A stretch of DNA of 60,499 bases from Collinsella aerofaciens. GTDB taxonomy: Bacteria; Actinomycetota; Coriobacteriia; Coriobacteriales; Coriobacteriaceae. Location: contig NZ_JAQLFP010000014.1 of assembly GCF_028207065.1 (NCBI RefSeq), positions 1 through 60,499 on the forward strand. Direction: 5' to 3'. Positions 50,248-59,590 of this stretch are shown one piece after another. The position numbers were made by a program, and so were the translations under genes. The notes under the pieces were generated by a model that did no database searches, had not been told where the DNA came from, and worked only from the letters and a program-made list of their open reading frames with translations. Numbering within the stretch: the first letter of the stretch is position 1; each line of letters starts with the position of its first letter.

Positions 50248-51966
50248 CGTGCGGTACTGACCGATTGCGCGGTACTTTTCGTAGCGGAGGTTTGTGAGGG
50301 TCGCGTCGTCGAGCTGCCCAAGCGTATCGAAGGCATCAAATGCCGAGGACATGACGACACCGGCGATCTCCTCATGCGACAGGCCCCTATCGTCAACAAT
50401 GCCGTCGATGATGCCGAGCGCCAACAGATCGGGGGCCGTGAGCTTAAGCGCCTCAGCGGCCTCATTCGCGCGCTCGGTATCCTTCCACAGGATCGACGCA
50501 CAGGCCTCGGGGCTCACGACCGAATAGGCCGAGCTCGAGAGCATCAGGATGCGGTCGGCCACGGACAGCGCCAGCGCGCCACCAGAGCCGCCCTCGCCTG
50601 TCACCACCGAGACAATCGGCGTCTTAAGGCCGCTCATCTCCATGAGATTCTGGGCAATCGCCTCGCCCTGGCCGCGCTCCTCGGCACCGATGCCGCAAAA
50701 CGCGCCCGAAGTATCGACCAGGCACAGAACCGGCCGACCAAATTTCTCGGCTTGGTGCATCAGGCGACGTGCCTTGCGGTAGCCCTCGGGATGTGCCATA
50801 CCAAAGTTGCGACGCATGCGCTCTTTGGTCGTGGTACCGCGCTCGATGGCGATAACCGTCACGGGTCGCCCGTCTTTCCAGCCGATGCCGCCCACCACGG
50901 CAGCATCGTCGCCAAAGTAGCGGTCGCCGTGCAGCTCTACGAATCCGTCGAGACCCAACGAGATCATCTCGCCTGCCGTGGCGCGGTTCGCCGAGCGAGT
51001 CTGTTTGACGATTTCGAGCGCGCTTTTTGGTGCGGCCGAGCGCTTAAACAAGTGTCCCAGCTTTTTGTCGCGACGACCCGTATGCACGATCTCATGCGGT
51101 GCCCCCAGGCCGGGCGCGTGCCCTTCGTGCAGCGCCAGCAGCTCGCCTACCGTGAGCGCAATCTCACCACGCGGAACAACGGCATCGCAAAAGCCGTGCT
51201 CCAGCAAAAACTCGGAACGCTGGAATCCCTTGGGCAGACGCTTGTGCATGTTCTGCTCGATCACGCGCGGGCCGGCAAATGCCGTCAGGGCATCGGGCTC
51301 GGCCAGGATAATGTCGCCCTCCATGGCAAAGCTCGCGGTTACACCTCCGGTCGTGGGATCGGTGAGCACCGTGATATACAGGCCGCCCGCCTCGCTGTGG
51401 CGCCTAACCGCCGCAGAAATCTTGGCCATCTGCATGAGCGAGGTCACGCCCTCCTGCATGCGGGCGCCGCCCGATACGGTAAAGCCAACGACCGGCAGCC
51501 CCAACTCGGCCGCGCGCTCAAAGACACGACAGATCTTCTCGCCCACCACGGAGCCCATTGAGCCCATCATAAAGTTGGCATCCATAAAGAAGAGCGCGGT
51601 ATCGCAGCCGCAGATTTTGCCCCTGCCGCACACAACGGCATCGCGCTCGCCCGAACGCTCGCTCACGCTCTTAAGCTTGTCGGCATAACCGGGAAACGAG
51701 AGGAAGTCCTTCGACGCCAGATTGGCATCCCATTCCTCAAAGGTACCCGCGTCGACCGTCATGCGCATGCGCGCGCGACCGCTCACGCGAAAGTGTTTGC
51801 CGCAACGAGGACAGACCTCGAGGTTGTCGTGCAGGCGCGCCTCATCGATCACACGGCGGCACTCCGGGCATTTGACAAACACGTGGCGCGCGGGGAACTC
51901 GGCGCACGACTCGGTTATCGGCCCCTCAAGGACATTGACCGTCTTCGCTTTTCTATTCATCAGCAT
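50242..51966 (-). CDS. accDA: Acetyl-CoA carboxylase carboxyltransferase, fused beta and alpha subunits
   Basis: The carboxyltransferase half of acetyl-CoA carboxylase, moving CO2 from carboxybiotin to acetyl-CoA. Residues 1-275 are AccD, with the zinc ribbon FVKCPECRRVIDEARLHDNL followed by EVCPRCGKHF, and the oxyanion regions GGARMQEGVTSLMQM. Residues ~310-574 are AccA, with GDRYFGDDAAVVGGIGW and DTSGAFCGIGAEERGQGEAI. The two are in one uninterrupted chain of 574 residues, where most bacteria have two genes. ATG 51966 overlaps the accC end by 14 bases. Last gene of the FASII unit. Confidence 0.95.
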   Translation of the reverse strand: MLMNRKAKTVNVLEGPITESCAEFPARHVFVKCPECRRVIDEARLHDNLEVCPRCGKHFRVSGRARMRMTVDAGTFEEWDANLASKDFLSFPGYADKLKSVSERSGERDAVVCGRGKICGCDTALFFMDANFMMGSMGSVVGEKICRVFERAAELGLPVVGFTVSGGARMQEGVTSLMQMAKISAAVRRHSEAGGLYITVLTDPTTGGVTASFAMEGDIILAEPDALTAFAGPRVIEQNMHKRLPKGFQRSEFLLEHGFCDAVVPRGEIALTVGELLALHEGHAPGLGAPHEIVHTGRRDKKLGHLFKRSAAPKSALEIVKQTRSANRATAGEMISLGLDGFVELHGDRYFGDDAAVVGGIGWKDGRPVTVIAIERGTTTKERMRRNFGMAHPEGYRKARRLMHQAEKFGRPVLCLVDTSGAFCGIGAEERGQGEAIAQNLMEMSGLKTPIVSVVTGEGGSGGALALSVADRILMLSSSAYSVVSPEACASILWKDTERANEAAEALKLTAPDLLALGIIDGIVDDRGLSHEEIAGVVMSSAFDAFDTLGQLDDATLTNLRYEKYRAIGQYRTM

Positions 51967-53296
51967 AGAGATGCCCCATCAGATCGGTGTGATACATGCC
52001 CGACAAAAACTCGTCGTTTGCCAGCACGTCGAGCTGAAGCTCGCTATTTTCGCTCACGCCCTCAATCACGAGCTCGCCCAGGGCCGAGCGCATCTTGCGA
52101 ATGGCACCGTCACGCGTGGGCGCGCACACGATGAGCTTGCCGAGCATGGAGTCGTAGTACGGCGGAACTTTCGCTCCGGTAAACATGGCGGAATCCCAGC
52201 GCACGCGCGGACCACCCGGCACACGCAACGCGGTGACCGTTCCACATGACGGTAGAAAGTCCGGCGTTTCGGCATTGATGCGGCACTCCATGGCGTGGTT
52301 GCGGACCGGTACGTCCTCCTGCTCAAAGGGCAGAGGCTGGCCGGCAGCCACGCGCAGCTGCCACTTAACCAGGTCGGTATCGGTCACAAACTCCGTAACC
52401 GGATGCTCCACCTGCAAGCGCGTGTTCATTTCCATAAAGTAGAAATTGCCGTCATCTGAGTACAAAAACTCGATGGTGCCAGCGCCCTCATAGCCAACGG
52501 CACGAGCCAGGTCGCGCGCGGCCTTGTGCATGCGCGCGCGAATATCATCGCGTCCGTCGAGGCACGGCGCGGGGCTCTCCTCGATCAGCTTTTGGTTGCG
52601 GCGCTGCACCGAGCACTCGCGCTCACCGAGCGAAAACACATGGCCCTGCTTATCGGCCATAATCTGTACCTCAACGTGATGCGCCGGCGCAACGAACTTC
52701 TCCATGTAGCACTCGCCGTCGCCAAAAACGGCCTCACCCTCGGCACGCGCCTCGATGAACGCCTTTGCCGCATCTTCCACGCGCTCGACCTTGCGAATAC
52801 CGCGACCGCCGCCGCCCGCGCGCGCCTTAATAAGCACGGGGCAGCCGATGCGCTCGGCCTCGGCCGTCGCCTCCTCGGGGCTTTTGAGCAAATCGCAGCC
52901 CGGCACGATGGGCACGCCCGCAGCAGCGGCCGTTCGGCGTGCGGCGTCCTTGTCGCCCATGCTGTCGATCACCTCGGCCGAAGGACCGACAAACGCCAGA
53001 CCGAACTTGTCGCAGTCGCGCACGAAGCTCGCCTTCTCGGAGAAAAAGCCATAGCCGGGATGAATTGCCTTAGCTCCCGACTTTACGGCACAGGTGAGCA
53101 CGGCATCGTCGTTGAGGTAGCTCTCGGCAAGACGCGGGCCACCGATGCAATACGCCTCGTCGGCAAGCTGCACGTGTAGCGCGTCCGCATCGGCCGTGGA
53201 ATAAACGGCGACGGTCTTGATGCCCATATCGCGGCACGCGCGGATAACACGGACCGCGACTTCGCCGCGGTTGGCGATGAGCACTTTGTCGAACAT
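51953..53296 (-). CDS. accC: Biotin carboxylase AccC
   Basis: A 447-residue ATP-grasp enzyme that carboxylates biotin on AccB. MFDKVLIANRGEVAVRVIRA opens the protein, the glycine-rich lid is KARAGGGGRGIRKV near 160, and the signature FYFMEMNTRLQVEHPVTE lies near 285. ATG 53296 gives the standard length; the longer frame overlaps fabZ. Ten bases separate it from fabZ, and its end overlaps accDA. Confidence 0.97.
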   Translation of the reverse strand: MFDKVLIANRGEVAVRVIRACRDMGIKTVAVYSTADADALHVQLADEAYCIGGPRLAESYLNDDAVLTCAVKSGAKAIHPGYGFFSEKASFVRDCDKFGLAFVGPSAEVIDSMGDKDAARRTAAAAGVPIVPGCDLLKSPEEATAEAERIGCPVLIKARAGGGGRGIRKVERVEDAAKAFIEARAEGEAVFGDGECYMEKFVAPAHHVEVQIMADKQGHVFSLGERECSVQRRNQKLIEESPAPCLDGRDDIRARMHKAARDLARAVGYEGAGTIEFLYSDDGNFYFMEMNTRLQVEHPVTEFVTDTDLVKWQLRVAAGQPLPFEQEDVPVRNHAMECRINAETPDFLPSCGTVTALRVPGGPRVRWDSAMFTGAKVPPYYDSMLGKLIVCAPTRDGAIRKMRSALGELVIEGVSENSELQLDVLANDEFLSGMYHTDLMGHLYADE

Positions 53297-53306
53297 GGAG
53301 CCTTCC

Positions 53307-53729
53307 TTAACTTTCGTGCATGAGTGCAAAAGACATATCGGCGCGGCAGCAAACCTCACCGTTGACGCTCGCAGTACCCGCCGCAAAGCGGAACGGCCCG
53401 CGCGCACGCGTGATGGAGCACACTAGATCCACCGTGTCGCCCGGGCGCACCGGACGCTTAAAGCGCACCTTGTCCAGACTCGTGTAGAACGGCGTCGCGC
53501 CGCGCGCCTCCTCATCGCCCATCAACAGCACGCAGCAGTTCTGGGCGAGCATCTCGCACTGAATCACGCCGGGAACGACCGGGTTTCCCGGAAAATGTCC
53601 CTGCAAAAAGTACTCGTCGCCTGTAATCGTGATCTTGCCGTGGGCCTCGTCGCCCACCAGCTCGGCTTCGTCGAGCAAAAGCATCGGCTCGCGATGCGGT
53701 AACAGCTTCTTGAGCTCTTCTTTGTTCAT
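53307..53729 (-). CDS. fabZ: 3-hydroxyacyl-ACP dehydratase FabZ
   Basis: A 140-residue hot-dog-fold dehydratase. LLPHREPMLLLDEAE at the start, and the catalytic GHFPGNPVVPGVIQCEMLAQ (His and Glu) near 50-68. ATG 53729 is chosen over a GTG three codons earlier. Nine bases separate it from accB. No FabA/FabM isomerase gene is nearby, so unsaturated fatty acid synthesis must depend on another enzyme or on this one. Confidence 0.97.
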   Translation of the reverse strand: MNKEELKKLLPHREPMLLLDEAELVGDEAHGKITITGDEYFLQGHFPGNPVVPGVIQCEMLAQNCCVLLMGDEEARGATPFYTSLDKVRFKRPVRPGDTVDLVCSITRARGPFRFAAGTASVNGEVCCRADMSFALMHES

Positions 53730-53738
53730 GGATATCAC

Positions 53739-54212
53739 CTATCCGATCCTCATGAGGCAGCTGCCAAACTCCACGAGGTCGCCGTCGGCCACGCAGATCT
53801 CGAGCACCTCACCGTCTGCCTCGGCCGTCACCTCGTTGAGAACCTTCATGGCCTCGATGATGCAGAGGGTCTCGCCGGCCTTGACCTTGGAGCCCACGCG
53901 CACAAATGGCTCGTCGCCCGGCGCAGGGGCAGCATAGAAGACGCCCACCATGGGAGCAGTCACCTCGGTGCCCTTGGGCTCCGGCGCGGCGGCAGGTGTC
54001 TGCGTGGCGGGTTCCGGTGCGGCAGGCGCGACTGTGGGAGCTGCAACTTGAGCGGCCATGGCGCTCGGCATAGGCATGGGCACGGCAACCGGCTGCGCCA
54101 CACTCGCGCGCTCGAGTTCGACCGCGGTGCCATCGGGCTCCTCAACGCGTACGCGCGTGAGGCCGCGGTCCTCCATCACATCGGCTATCTCGGCAAGTCT
54201 TTTGGAATCCAT
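53739..54212 (-). CDS. accB: Biotin carboxyl carrier protein AccB
   Basis: A 157-residue carrier: a short N-terminal region, a Pro/Ala-rich linker (about 38-80), and the C-terminal biotinyl domain with the target Lys in CIIEAMKVLNEV near 122. It is the substrate of the biotin ligase encoded at 59591. Three bases lie between fabF and this gene. Confidence 0.97.
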   Translation of the reverse strand: MDSKRLAEIADVMEDRGLTRVRVEEPDGTAVELERASVAQPVAVPMPMPSAMAAQVAAPTVAPAAPEPATQTPAAAPEPKGTEVTAPMVGVFYAAPAPGDEPFVRVGSKVKAGETLCIIEAMKVLNEVTAEADGEVLEICVADGDLVEFGSCLMRIG

Positions 54213-54215
54213 GCT

Positions 54216-55463
54216 CTAGCTCCTCGTATATCTACGCAGCGCGATGGCGGCGTTGTGCCCGCCAAAGCCCAGGTTGGTCGAAAGCGCCCAGGTAAGGTCG
54301 GCGCGAACCGCGCGATTGGGCGTGTAATCAAGATCGCAGGCGGAATCGGGCGTGTGGTAGTTAATGGTCGGCGGCACCACGCCCTGCTCGAGTGCCATGG
54401 CGCAGGCCATGACCTCGATGGCCCCCGTGGCACCGATCATGTGCCCCGTCATCGACTTGGTCGACGAGACATGTGCGGCGCGCGCCGCGTCCTCGCCGAG
54501 CGCTCGCTTAATGCCCGCCGTCTCGGACGAATCATTAAGCTTGGTCGAGGTGCCGTGGGCATTGATGTAGAGGCCCTCGGAAGGCTTGACGTCGCCCTCG
54601 GCCACCGCCAGCGATATCGCGCGGGCAATGCCGGCAGCCTCGGGATCGGGACTCGTGATGTGATAAGCATCATCGGTGTTGCCGTAGCCCACGACCTCGG
54701 CATAAATGTGCGCACCGCGCGCCTGCGCATGTTCCATGCTCTCGAGTACCAGCACGCAAGCGCCCTCGCCCATCACAAAGCCGTCGCGGTCTGCATCGAA
54801 CGGGCGGCAAGCCGTCGCAGGATCGGGGTTGGTGGTCAATGCGCGGCAGGACGTAAAGCCTGCAACGGCATCGGGGATAATGGCCGCCTCGGCGCCGCCC
54901 GCGAGGATCGCGTCGGCATAGCCGTGCTTGATGGCGCGGAACGCCTCGCCCACCGCATGGGCCGAGGTCGCGCAAGCAGTCACGACTGGCAGGGTCGGTC
55001 CCTTTGCCTTGTGGCGGATCGCGATATTGCCCGAAGCCATGTTGGGGATCATCATCGCAATCATATAGGGCGATGCGCGGCGAGGTCCACGATCGGCGAT
55101 CGTGTGGACGTTGTCGACGAGCGTCGTCATGCCGCCCACGCCCGAGCCCACGTAGACGCCCAGGCGCTCACGATCGATGGCGCCTTCGACATCAAAGCCC
55201 GCATCGTGCATTGCCTCGTCCGAAGCCGCCATCGCAAACTGAACGCAGGGGTCCAGATGCTTGGCGTCACGCTTGCCAAAGTACTCGTTGCCGTCAAAGC
55301 CCTTGACTTCGGCCGCCACCTTGACGGTAAACGCATCGGTATCGAAGTGCGTGATCGGGCCGATGCCACAGGTCCCGGCGCACATGGCCGCCCAGGTGGC
55401 AAGCGCGGTGTTGCCGAGCGGCGATACGGCACCGATGCCGGTGATTGCAACTCTCTGTTCCAT
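54216..55463 (-). CDS. fabF: 3-oxoacyl-ACP synthase II FabF
   Basis: A 415-residue condensing enzyme of elongation. VAITGIGAVSPLG opens it; the triad is Cys in TACATSAHAVGEA (near 163), His in NAHGTSTKLND (near 304) and His in SMTGHMIGATG (near 340). Two adjacent ATGs (55466 and 55463) follow a GAGGAG site; the second has better spacing. Gap of 39 bp from fabG. Confidence 0.96.
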   Translation of the reverse strand: MEQRVAITGIGAVSPLGNTALATWAAMCAGTCGIGPITHFDTDAFTVKVAAEVKGFDGNEYFGKRDAKHLDPCVQFAMAASDEAMHDAGFDVEGAIDRERLGVYVGSGVGGMTTLVDNVHTIADRGPRRASPYMIAMMIPNMASGNIAIRHKAKGPTLPVVTACATSAHAVGEAFRAIKHGYADAILAGGAEAAIIPDAVAGFTSCRALTTNPDPATACRPFDADRDGFVMGEGACVLVLESMEHAQARGAHIYAEVVGYGNTDDAYHITSPDPEAAGIARAISLAVAEGDVKPSEGLYINAHGTSTKLNDSSETAGIKRALGEDAARAAHVSSTKSMTGHMIGATGAIEVMACAMALEQGVVPPTINYHTPDSACDLDYTPNRAVRADLTWALSTNLGFGGHNAAIALRRYTRS

Positions 55464-55502
55464 CATGGTCTCCTCATCCAAGCCGTTCTTCGGCCCTGGT
55501 TT

Positions 55503-56276
55503 CTACATCGCCATTCCGCCGTCGACGCGCACGACCTCGCCCGTAATGTAAGCAGCCGCATCGCTCGCTAAAAAGCGCACCACGCCGGCCACTTCCTCGG
55601 GACGTGCCATGCGCTTAAGGGGAATCTGTTCCTCGGTTGCCGTACGCACCTTCTCCGAGAGCTTTGCCGTCATATCTGTCTCGACAAACCCGGGGGCGAC
55701 CGCGTTCGCTCGTACGCCACGAGGCGCAAGCTCGCGCGCCACCGCCTTGGTAAGCCCTATCACGCCCGCCTTGGAAGCAGCGTAGTTGGCTTGCCCGGCA
55801 TTGCCCATCAGGCCCACGACCGAGCTCATGTTGACGACGCAACCGCCGCGCTGGCGCATAAAGGTCTTGGTGAGCGCGCGCGTCATATTGAATGTTCCCT
55901 TGAGATTGACATCGAGCACGCGATCGAATGCGTCATCGCCCATGCGCATGAGCAGGCCATCGCGGGTGATGCCGGCGTTGTTGACGAGCGCCCAAATGGA
56001 ACCAAAGTCGTTGAGGACCGCTTCCACGCACGCGTTGACGGCAGCGGGATCGGCCACGTCGCATTGATATGCGCGTGCCGTGGCGCCAACCGCCTCACAG
56101 GCTTCGCACGTCTTGCGCGCCGCATCGACGCTGCCGGCATAGACGACGGCGATATCAAAGCCGTCCTCCGCCAGGCCGACAGCGCAGGCGCGGCCGATAC
56201 CCCGCGAGCCGCCCGTGACCAGTGCCACGCGACGTGAGTCGTTGCGCTCGAGCGCGCCGTTGTTCAAGTTGCCCAT
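55503..56276 (-). CDS. fabG: 3-oxoacyl-ACP reductase FabG
   Basis: A 257-residue short-chain dehydrogenase. TGGSRGIGRA near 22 binds NADPH, NNAGITRDGLLMRM is the family block, and YAASKAG near 165 holds the catalytic Tyr and Lys. Start ATG 56276 follows AAAGGA; the protein has about 12 extra N-terminal residues relative to short family members. Confidence 0.97.
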   Translation of the reverse strand: MGNLNNGALERNDSRRVALVTGGSRGIGRACAVGLAEDGFDIAVVYAGSVDAARKTCEACEAVGATARAYQCDVADPAAVNACVEAVLNDFGSIWALVNNAGITRDGLLMRMGDDAFDRVLDVNLKGTFNMTRALTKTFMRQRGGCVVNMSSVVGLMGNAGQANYAASKAGVIGLTKAVARELAPRGVRANAVAPGFVETDMTAKLSEKVRTATEEQIPLKRMARPEEVAGVVRFLASDAAAYITGEVVRVDGGMAM

Positions 56277-56306
56277 GTCATTCCTTTCGGGTTACAGCCC
56301 TGTGGA

Positions 56307-57233
56307 CTATGCGAGCTCGTCGGCAATAGCTGCGACCTGCTCGGCCGTTTCGCACGAATACACGCGAACGTCGCTCAGCGTACGCTTGACCAGGCCCGAC
56401 AGCGTTTTGCCAGGGCCGACCTCAATAAACGTGTCGATGCCCTGATTCTGCAGAGTATGCAGCGTGTCGACCCAACGAACGGCATGACTCACCTGATTGG
56501 CCAAGACATCCGATGCCGCTCGCGGGTCCGCCGGATAGGGCGCCGCCGTCATGTTTGCCATGACCGGAATCAGCAGCGGTGACGGCGCGTGGCCGGCTTG
56601 GATATACGTCGCCAGCCCCTCAGTCGCCTCGGCCATATAGGGGCTATGAAATGCGCCCGACACCGCGACTTTCATAGCGCGGCCGCCAGCCTCTTTTACT
56701 AGGACGTCGAGCTCCTGCAGCGCCTCGGGCGCTCCGGCAACAACCGTCTGCTGCGGACTGTTGTAGTTGACCGGCCAGCAGTCCTCGCCGGCCTGTTTTG
56801 CCAGGTTCTCGACTTGCGCCGCATCGAGCTTGATGACGGCGCGCATGCCGCCCGGATGGCGCTCGGCAGCCGCGGCCATCAGCGCCGCGCGCTCGCACAC
56901 GAGCTCAAAGCCCGCTCGCGTATCGAACGTCCCCGCAAAGGTGAGCGCGGCGACCTCGCCAAGCGAAAAACCCGCACAGGCGGCAGGTACCACGCCGCGC
57001 TCACGCAGGGCGGCAGCCGCTGCCAGATCGTGAACGAACACGCACGGCTGCGTGTTCTCGGTCTGCGAGAGTTCCTCCTTGGAGGCGCTTCGGCACTGCT
57101 CACTGGTCCCCGGGCGCACCTCGTCGACAATGGCGAACACCTCGGCGGCCGCCGGCGATGCCTCGATCAGGTCGACGCCCATCGCGGGGTGCTGGGCGCC
57201 CTGGCCGGCAAACAGAAACGCTACGCCACCCAT
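56307..57233 (-). CDS. fabD: Malonyl-CoA:ACP transacylase FabD
   Basis: A 308-residue transacylase that loads malonyl groups onto ACP. FLFAGQGAQHPAMG opens it, GFSLGEVAALTFAG near 90 holds the nucleophile Ser, and GAFHSPYM near 200 the catalytic His. ATG 57233 lies inside the end of fabK (13-base overlap); a GTG two codons earlier is also possible. Confidence 0.97.
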   Translation of the reverse strand: MGGVAFLFAGQGAQHPAMGVDLIEASPAAAEVFAIVDEVRPGTSEQCRSASKEELSQTENTQPCVFVHDLAAAAALRERGVVPAACAGFSLGEVAALTFAGTFDTRAGFELVCERAALMAAAAERHPGGMRAVIKLDAAQVENLAKQAGEDCWPVNYNSPQQTVVAGAPEALQELDVLVKEAGGRAMKVAVSGAFHSPYMAEATEGLATYIQAGHAPSPLLIPVMANMTAAPYPADPRAASDVLANQVSHAVRWVDTLHTLQNQGIDTFIEVGPGKTLSGLVKRTLSDVRVYSCETAEQVAAIADELA

Positions 57234-58165
57234 GCGCACGCACCCTTCAGGACGTGCTCGGCGCCATCGACTAGGTCGTCAACGATTTCACGAGCACTTT
57301 GGCGCTCGTTGACCATGCCGGCAATCTGTCCACACAAAAACGAGCCCTCTTCGTAATTGCCGTCCTTGGCGGCCTTGCGAAGGGCGCCCGTGCCCATGGC
57401 CCCGAGCTCCTCGACGCTTACGCCCGCCGCCTCGCTCTTGGCGTAGGCGTTAGTGAAGGGGCTCTTGAGGGCACGCACCGGGTGTCCCGTCGAGCGGCCG
57501 GTCGCACGCGTCGAGGTGTCGTTGGCCTTCAGGACCATCTCCTTGTACTGCTCCGATACGGTGCACTCATCTGCGATCAGAAAGCGCGTACCCACCTGCA
57601 CGCCGGCGGCGCCCAGCATAAAGGCGGCCGCCACGCCGCGGCCATCGGCGATACCGCCAGCCGCAACCACGGGAATATCGACCGCATCGACAACCTGTGG
57701 CACCAGTGCCATCGTCGAGGTCTCGCCAATATGGCCGCCTGATTCGGTACCCTCGGCAACCACGGCAGTGGCTCCACGACGCGCCACGAGACGCGCCAGC
57801 GCCACCGAGGCAACGACCGGGATGACCTTGATGCCCGCCTCGTTCCACGCCTTCATGTACTTGGTGGGATTGCCGGCACCCGTCACGACGACCGGCACCC
57901 GCTCGTCAATCACGACCCGCGCGACCTCGTCGGCAAACGGGCTCATGAGCATGACGTTGACGCCAAAGGGCTTATCCGTCCTGGCGCGCAGCTCATGAAT
58001 CTGGTCGCGCAGCCAGTTGGCGTCGGCGTTCATGGCCGCGATAATCCCTAAGCCGCCCGCCTCGGACACTGCGGACGCCAGCGAGGCGTCGGCGATCCAG
58101 GCCATACCGCCCTGGAACACGGGCTTTTCGATGCCGAGCAGATCGCAGAGAGGAGTCTTGAGCAT
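57221..58165 (-). CDS. fabK: Enoyl-ACP reductase II FabK
   Basis: A 314-residue FMN-dependent enoyl-ACP reductase of the nitronate-monooxygenase-like fold. KPVFQGGMAWIADASLASAV opens it, GVNVMLMSP is in the FMN region, AEGTESGGHIGE near 140 and AAGGIADGRGVAAAFMLGA near 170 are typical of FabK. No FabI is present in the window; FabK-type enzymes are known to be insensitive to triclosan. Two bases separate it from acpP. Confidence 0.96.
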   Translation of the reverse strand: MLKTPLCDLLGIEKPVFQGGMAWIADASLASAVSEAGGLGIIAAMNADANWLRDQIHELRARTDKPFGVNVMLMSPFADEVARVVIDERVPVVVTGAGNPTKYMKAWNEAGIKVIPVVASVALARLVARRGATAVVAEGTESGGHIGETSTMALVPQVVDAVDIPVVAAGGIADGRGVAAAFMLGAAGVQVGTRFLIADECTVSEQYKEMVLKANDTSTRATGRSTGHPVRALKSPFTNAYAKSEAAGVSVEELGAMGTGALRKAAKDGNYEEGSFLCGQIAGMVNERQSAREIVDDLVDGAEHVLKGACAWVA

Positions 58166-58167
58166 CT

Positions 58168-58404
58168 CTACTTCTCCAATGCCGCCTCGACCGTATCGGC
58201 GAACTCGCCGACCGTCTTGGGGTTCTCCTCGGTATCGAGCTGGATGCCAAACTCGTCCTCAACGGCGACGAGGATCTCGACGGTGCCCAGACTGTCGAGA
58301 CCAATCTCCTCGAGCGTGGACTCGGGCTTCATCTCGACGTCGTCAAGACCGGCGGTCTCGCGGATAACATCGCAAACGCGCTCGAAGGTCTTCTGATCTG
58401 CCAT
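58168..58404 (-). CDS. acpP: Acyl carrier protein
   Basis: A 78-residue acidic four-helix carrier. GLDSLGTVEILVAVEDEFG contains the Ser that takes phosphopantetheine. ATG 58404 follows AAGGAG. It lies between fabH (52 bp) and fabK. Confidence 0.97.
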   Translation of the reverse strand: MADQKTFERVCDVIRETAGLDDVEMKPESTLEEIGLDSLGTVEILVAVEDEFGIQLDTEENPKTVGEFADTVEAALEK

Positions 58405-58456
58405 GGTAGTTCTCCTTTGTTTGTGCCCTAGGGGCGTTTTTATTTCCTATGTGCGA

Positions 58457-59416
58457 CTACTTCCAACGAAGTAGATAGCCACCTATATCCAGACCGGCGC
58501 CAAATCCAACGAGGGCGATGGTGTCGCCCGTGTGAAGTGCACCGGCGTTTGCCAGCCGGTCGAGGGCAAGCGGAATGCATGCGCTCGAAATGTTGCCGGT
58601 CTCGCGCAGCGTTCGAACCACGCGCTTGTCTGGCACACCGAGGCGCTTGACCGCCTGACTCAGGATTCGTTCGTTAGCCTGATGGAATACAAAATGGTCG
58701 ATGTCCTCGACCGAAATGCCCGCATCGCTCGCAAGCTTATGGACCGTGTCGCAAATCGCGTTGACGCCGAACTTGAACACGCGGCGGCCATTCATGGACA
58801 GCACGCTCTCGCTATCTGCGGAGGCCTTAAACGGCGAGGTGCCGACCAGACCGGGAACGCACAACGTCTCGACGTCGGGCGCCGTCGAAAGCTCAACGGC
58901 AAGGGGGCTGTCTCCCCCAGCCTCAATCACCGCGGCGCCTGCCCCATCGCCAAAGAGCACACAGGTGGCGCGGTCGGTCCAGTCGAGCGCGCGCGTCATC
59001 TGCTCGGCGGCAACGACAAGCACATGCTTGGCTCGTCCTCGGGCGATATAGCCCTCGGCAACATCGAGCGCAAATACGAAGCCGGCGCAGGCAGCCGAGA
59101 CATCGAAGGCAGGGCACGTCGCGCCCAGTCGCTCAGCAACGGCACACGCCTCGGCGGGAACAAGGTGGTCACCCGTCGTCGTCGAGCAGACGATCAAATC
59201 CAGCTGGCTCGCGTCGATTCCGGACACCTGGAGTGCCCGCTCGCTCGCCGCTACGGCAAGGTCGTCAAGTGACTCGGTGGTGCATACATGGCGGCTCTTG
59301 ATACCTGTGCGGGTAAAAATCCACTCATCCGAGGTATCGAGGAACTCGGACAGCTCGTCATTGGAAACACTGCGCTTAGGAAGCGCCGAGCCTGTTCCAA
59401 GAATCGTGAAACCCAT
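58457..59416 (-). CDS. fabH: 3-oxoacyl-ACP synthase III FabH
   Basis: A 319-residue initiating condensing enzyme. FTILGTGSALPKRSVSNDEL at the start, the nucleophile Cys in DVSAACAGFVFALD near 113, His in HFVFHQANERI near 243 and Asn in GNISSACIPLAL near 275. ATG 59416 follows AAGGAGG. First gene of the FASII unit; the control region with twin operator-like sites lies 17 bp upstream. Confidence 0.97.
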   Translation of the reverse strand: MGFTILGTGSALPKRSVSNDELSEFLDTSDEWIFTRTGIKSRHVCTTESLDDLAVAASERALQVSGIDASQLDLIVCSTTTGDHLVPAEACAVAERLGATCPAFDVSAACAGFVFALDVAEGYIARGRAKHVLVVAAEQMTRALDWTDRATCVLFGDGAGAAVIEAGGDSPLAVELSTAPDVETLCVPGLVGTSPFKASADSESVLSMNGRRVFKFGVNAICDTVHKLASDAGISVEDIDHFVFHQANERILSQAVKRLGVPDKRVVRTLRETGNISSACIPLALDRLANAGALHTGDTIALVGFGAGLDIGGYLLRWK

Positions 59417-59432
59417 CACTAACCTCCTTTGA

Positions 59433-59499
59433 GTTGTTGACGTGTTTACATCGACCAAGAGAGGATAGCGCATTTCAGTCGTTGTTAACGTGTTAACAT
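59433..59499. promoter_or_regulatory. Twin 19-bp operator-like sites between fabH and the biotin ligase gene
   Basis: GTTGTTGACGTGTTTACAT (59433-59451) and GTTGTTAACGTGTTAACAT (59481-59499) agree in 17 of 19 bases and start 48 bp apart. The second contains GTTAAC-GT-GTTAAC symmetry. They lie in the spacer between the divergent genes, where a fatty-acid or biotin regulator would bind. Confidence 0.65.
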
Positions 59500-59590
59500 T
59501 AAATTGTCCAAATGCGACAAAGGCTTCACATTGTGTCTCTCTCGACACCATTGCGTTATTCACTTATTCATTAAGGAGGTAGCAGCCGTT

